Shown here piece after piece: positions 62,625 to 64,000 of a stretch of DNA of 64,000 nt. Under the pieces are notes generated by a model. The model did not search any database. It was not told where the DNA came from and worked only from the letters and a program-made list of their open reading frames with translations. Position 1 is the first letter of the stretch, and each line of letters starts with the position of its first letter. This stretch comes from Companilactobacillus kimchii DSM 13961 = JCM 10707 (GTDB taxonomy: Bacteria; Bacillota; Bacilli; Lactobacillales; Lactobacillaceae), in the NCBI RefSeq assembly GCF_001435445.1, contig NZ_AZDH01000001.1:124001-188000 (forward strand), in the 5' to 3' direction. The translations under genes were made by a program, and so were the position numbers.

Positions 62625-64000
62625 GTGAAATTTTTAGACATGCTACGCAAGATTGATGAGAAGCCAGAGGCCGATAAGACGGTTCCAGATTCTCCTAAAA
62701 GCGACCAAAATTCTGCTCAATCTCAAGCATCTGCTGACAATCAGTCGACTGAGGTTGCTAAGGAAAATGAACAAAAAGAGGAACAACTTCCTATGTCAGT
62801 TCATGACAAGCGCGTAAATATCGAAGAGCAAATGAATGATTTATCACATCAATATGCTCAATTAAGAAATGACTTAAAGACGAACCTTTTCTCTGAAAAA
62901 GATGATTTTGAAGCTAAGAAAGAAACCCTAGATAATTATCTTAAAACTTTAAAACGTGATGAAAAAGAATCAACCGAAAAGTTGGCTGATACTAAAGCGC
63001 AAAACGATGACGCCGCTAAAGAACATTTAGCCGTTGTGAACGCTGATCGCAAAGAACAAGAACAAAAACTCAGTGAATTACAAGAACAGTTAAATGACCT
63101 TAACACCGAGATTAACACAAAGACAGCAAGTTTGGAAACGCTTCAAACAAATCTTGCAAAAAATGAACAATCTGAAACTGACATGTCTACTTCCATCAAG
63201 GAAGAAAAAGATCTCCAAAAGATGATGGTCTTAATGGAGAAACAAAAAGAATCAATCGATACCCTTTACGCTGAACGTAAGGAACTCAAGGAACAAATCA
63301 ATTCTGCTCAAGAGAATATTGCTAACTTAAACAGTAAAGCTGCTGACTTGAACAACCAAATTGGTGACATTAATAAGCAAATTGTTAACCTACAACAAAA
63401 AGCTCGCAACATTGATGATCAAATGAAGAATGACCATAATTATCGTATCGAAACGATTGCTGGCCTAGAGCGTCACATCCAAAGTCTTGATGAAGAACAC
63501 AAGAAGATCGATGATGAATTAGCTGATGTCAATGGCAACATCGACTACTTGAGTAAATATATTAAGGATGTTTTCCATTCAGCATACTTAGTGCGTGATG
63601 TCTATTTAGATAAAGACAAAGAATATTACGTAACAGCTGATGATTTTGATTCCGATACCGCAAAAAATGATTTATTCGGTATGGTCAATTATCTTGAATC
63701 TAAATTACAAAAACCAGTTACCGTTGTATCAACCTTCTATGATAATCATGTTCATGAAATTATTGATAAGAAGGCTAAGGACCAACATATTGCTATTCCA
63801 AATGTTGTGAACTTATTCGATCAATTACAAAAGAGCGACAACCCTGATGGTAAGCATGTGGCAATTCCTGATAGTAGTGATTGGGTAACTAGAACTGATG
63901 TTGAAACACAAGATACTTTCATTTACGATAAGAAACAAAATCTGTTGATGACTGCTGAATACTTTGACAAGACAATCATCGACCGCATTAACTACTACAA
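62625..64000 (+). CDS. Long coiled-coil protein, 3' end beyond the window
   Basis: An open frame of at least 458 codons from a GTG after GGGGGAATTG, unbroken to the last base. Residues 1-70 are polar and disordered (Asp/Glu/Ser/Gln). About residues 75-310 are a continuous coiled coil of Glu/Lys/Asn heptads (ELKEQINSAQENIANLNSKA type). From about residue 315 a globular region begins (YLSKYIKDVFHSAYLVRDVYLD...DTFIYDKKQNLLMTAEYFD) that recalls the N-terminal part of lactobacillar glycosyltransferases such as those for teichoic acid or surface-protein sugars. That reading is tentative. Confidence 0.7.
   Translation, partial: MKFLDMLRKIDEKPEADKTVPDSPKSDQNSAQSQASADNQSTEVAKENEQKEEQLPMSVHDKRVNIEEQMNDLSHQYAQLRNDLKTNLFSEKDDFEAKKETLDNYLKTLKRDEKESTEKLADTKAQNDDAAKEHLAVVNADRKEQEQKLSELQEQLNDLNTEINTKTASLETLQTNLAKNEQSETDMSTSIKEEKDLQKMMVLMEKQKESIDTLYAERKELKEQINSAQENIANLNSKAADLNNQIGDINKQIVNLQQKARNIDDQMKNDHNYRIETIAGLERHIQSLDEEHKKIDDELADVNGNIDYLSKYIKDVFHSAYLVRDVYLDKDKEYYVTADDFDSDTAKNDLFGMVNYLESKLQKPVTVVSTFYDNHVHEIIDKKAKDQHIAIPNVVNLFDQLQKSDNPDGKHVAIPDSSDWVTRTDVETQDTFIYDKKQNLLMTAEYFDKTIIDRINYY

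Overview
The window is a 64 kb chromosomal piece of a low-GC Gram-positive bacterium, almost certainly a member of the Lactobacillaceae. Support for this comes from the AT-rich codon use, strong AGGAGG-type ribosome binding sites, a WxL-domain surface protein, lipobox lipoproteins, the rsmG-parA-parB-DUF951-ychF-DUF1129 order, a cydABCD operon without haem synthesis genes, CcpA (cre) sites, acetate kinase and PepC. A Companilactobacillus-like organism would fit, but the genus is inference. I saw no rRNA, tRNA, CRISPR array, prophage or insertion sequence.

Layout. 1-8.4 kb: the 3' part of an amino-acid permease, a nitroreductase, a very large MMPL exporter divergent from a TetR regulator, an AEC carrier and lipoate ligase. 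8.5-19.2 kb: housekeeping genes (guaB, a MazG-like pyrophosphohydrolase, a lipid flippase, a nucleoside deaminase), an orphan WxL surface protein, and an MFS pump divergent from an RRNPP-type regulator. 19.2-25.6 kb: the most unusual locus, LacI regulator - GPH sugar symporter - cytoplasmic GH91 enzyme (inulin fructotransferase / difructose-anhydride hydrolase family) - GH32 fructosidase, plus a divergent fructokinase. Together these read as uptake and intracellular breakdown of difructose dianhydrides to fructose-6-phosphate. The promoter carries two perfect LacI operators and a cre site. 25.7-29.2 kb: GtrA, a Zn/Mn ABC transporter and an Asn/Ser-rich lipoprotein. 29.2-34.8 kb: a cell-wall operon (response regulator, histidine kinase, D,D-carboxypeptidase, MurE, Asp/Glu racemase). 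35-40 kb: chromosome partition and translation block, with a near-consensus parS site about 8 kb away at 29.25 kb. 40-52.5 kb: two GNAT enzymes, a CopY-like repressor, a membrane-anchored MerR protein with a zinc ribbon, a single EAL protein, PepC, an orphan GatD, an ECF S-component, proC, a TipA-like MerR, a ThiD/PdxK kinase and a membrane protein with a long Asn/Gln tail. 52.8-61.3 kb: a respiration module (cydABCD, polyprenyl diphosphate synthase, MenA-like prenyltransferase). 61.3-64 kb: acetate kinase and the start of a coiled-coil protein cut by the window edge.

Two families of structured intergenic elements (A: 2011-2174 and 58937-58988; B: 29343-29494 and 35213-35366) are not explained by genes. 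Three of the four copies begin within a few bases of a stop codon and lie before a terminator, so they are probably transcribed 3'-UTR structures or small non-autonomous repeats. Two genes (the metal ABC ATPase and the EAL protein) appear to begin at ATT codons. Several start codons were moved inward from the longest reading frame because the ribosome binding site decides the start. Family names rest on recognition of motifs by eye, with no database search.
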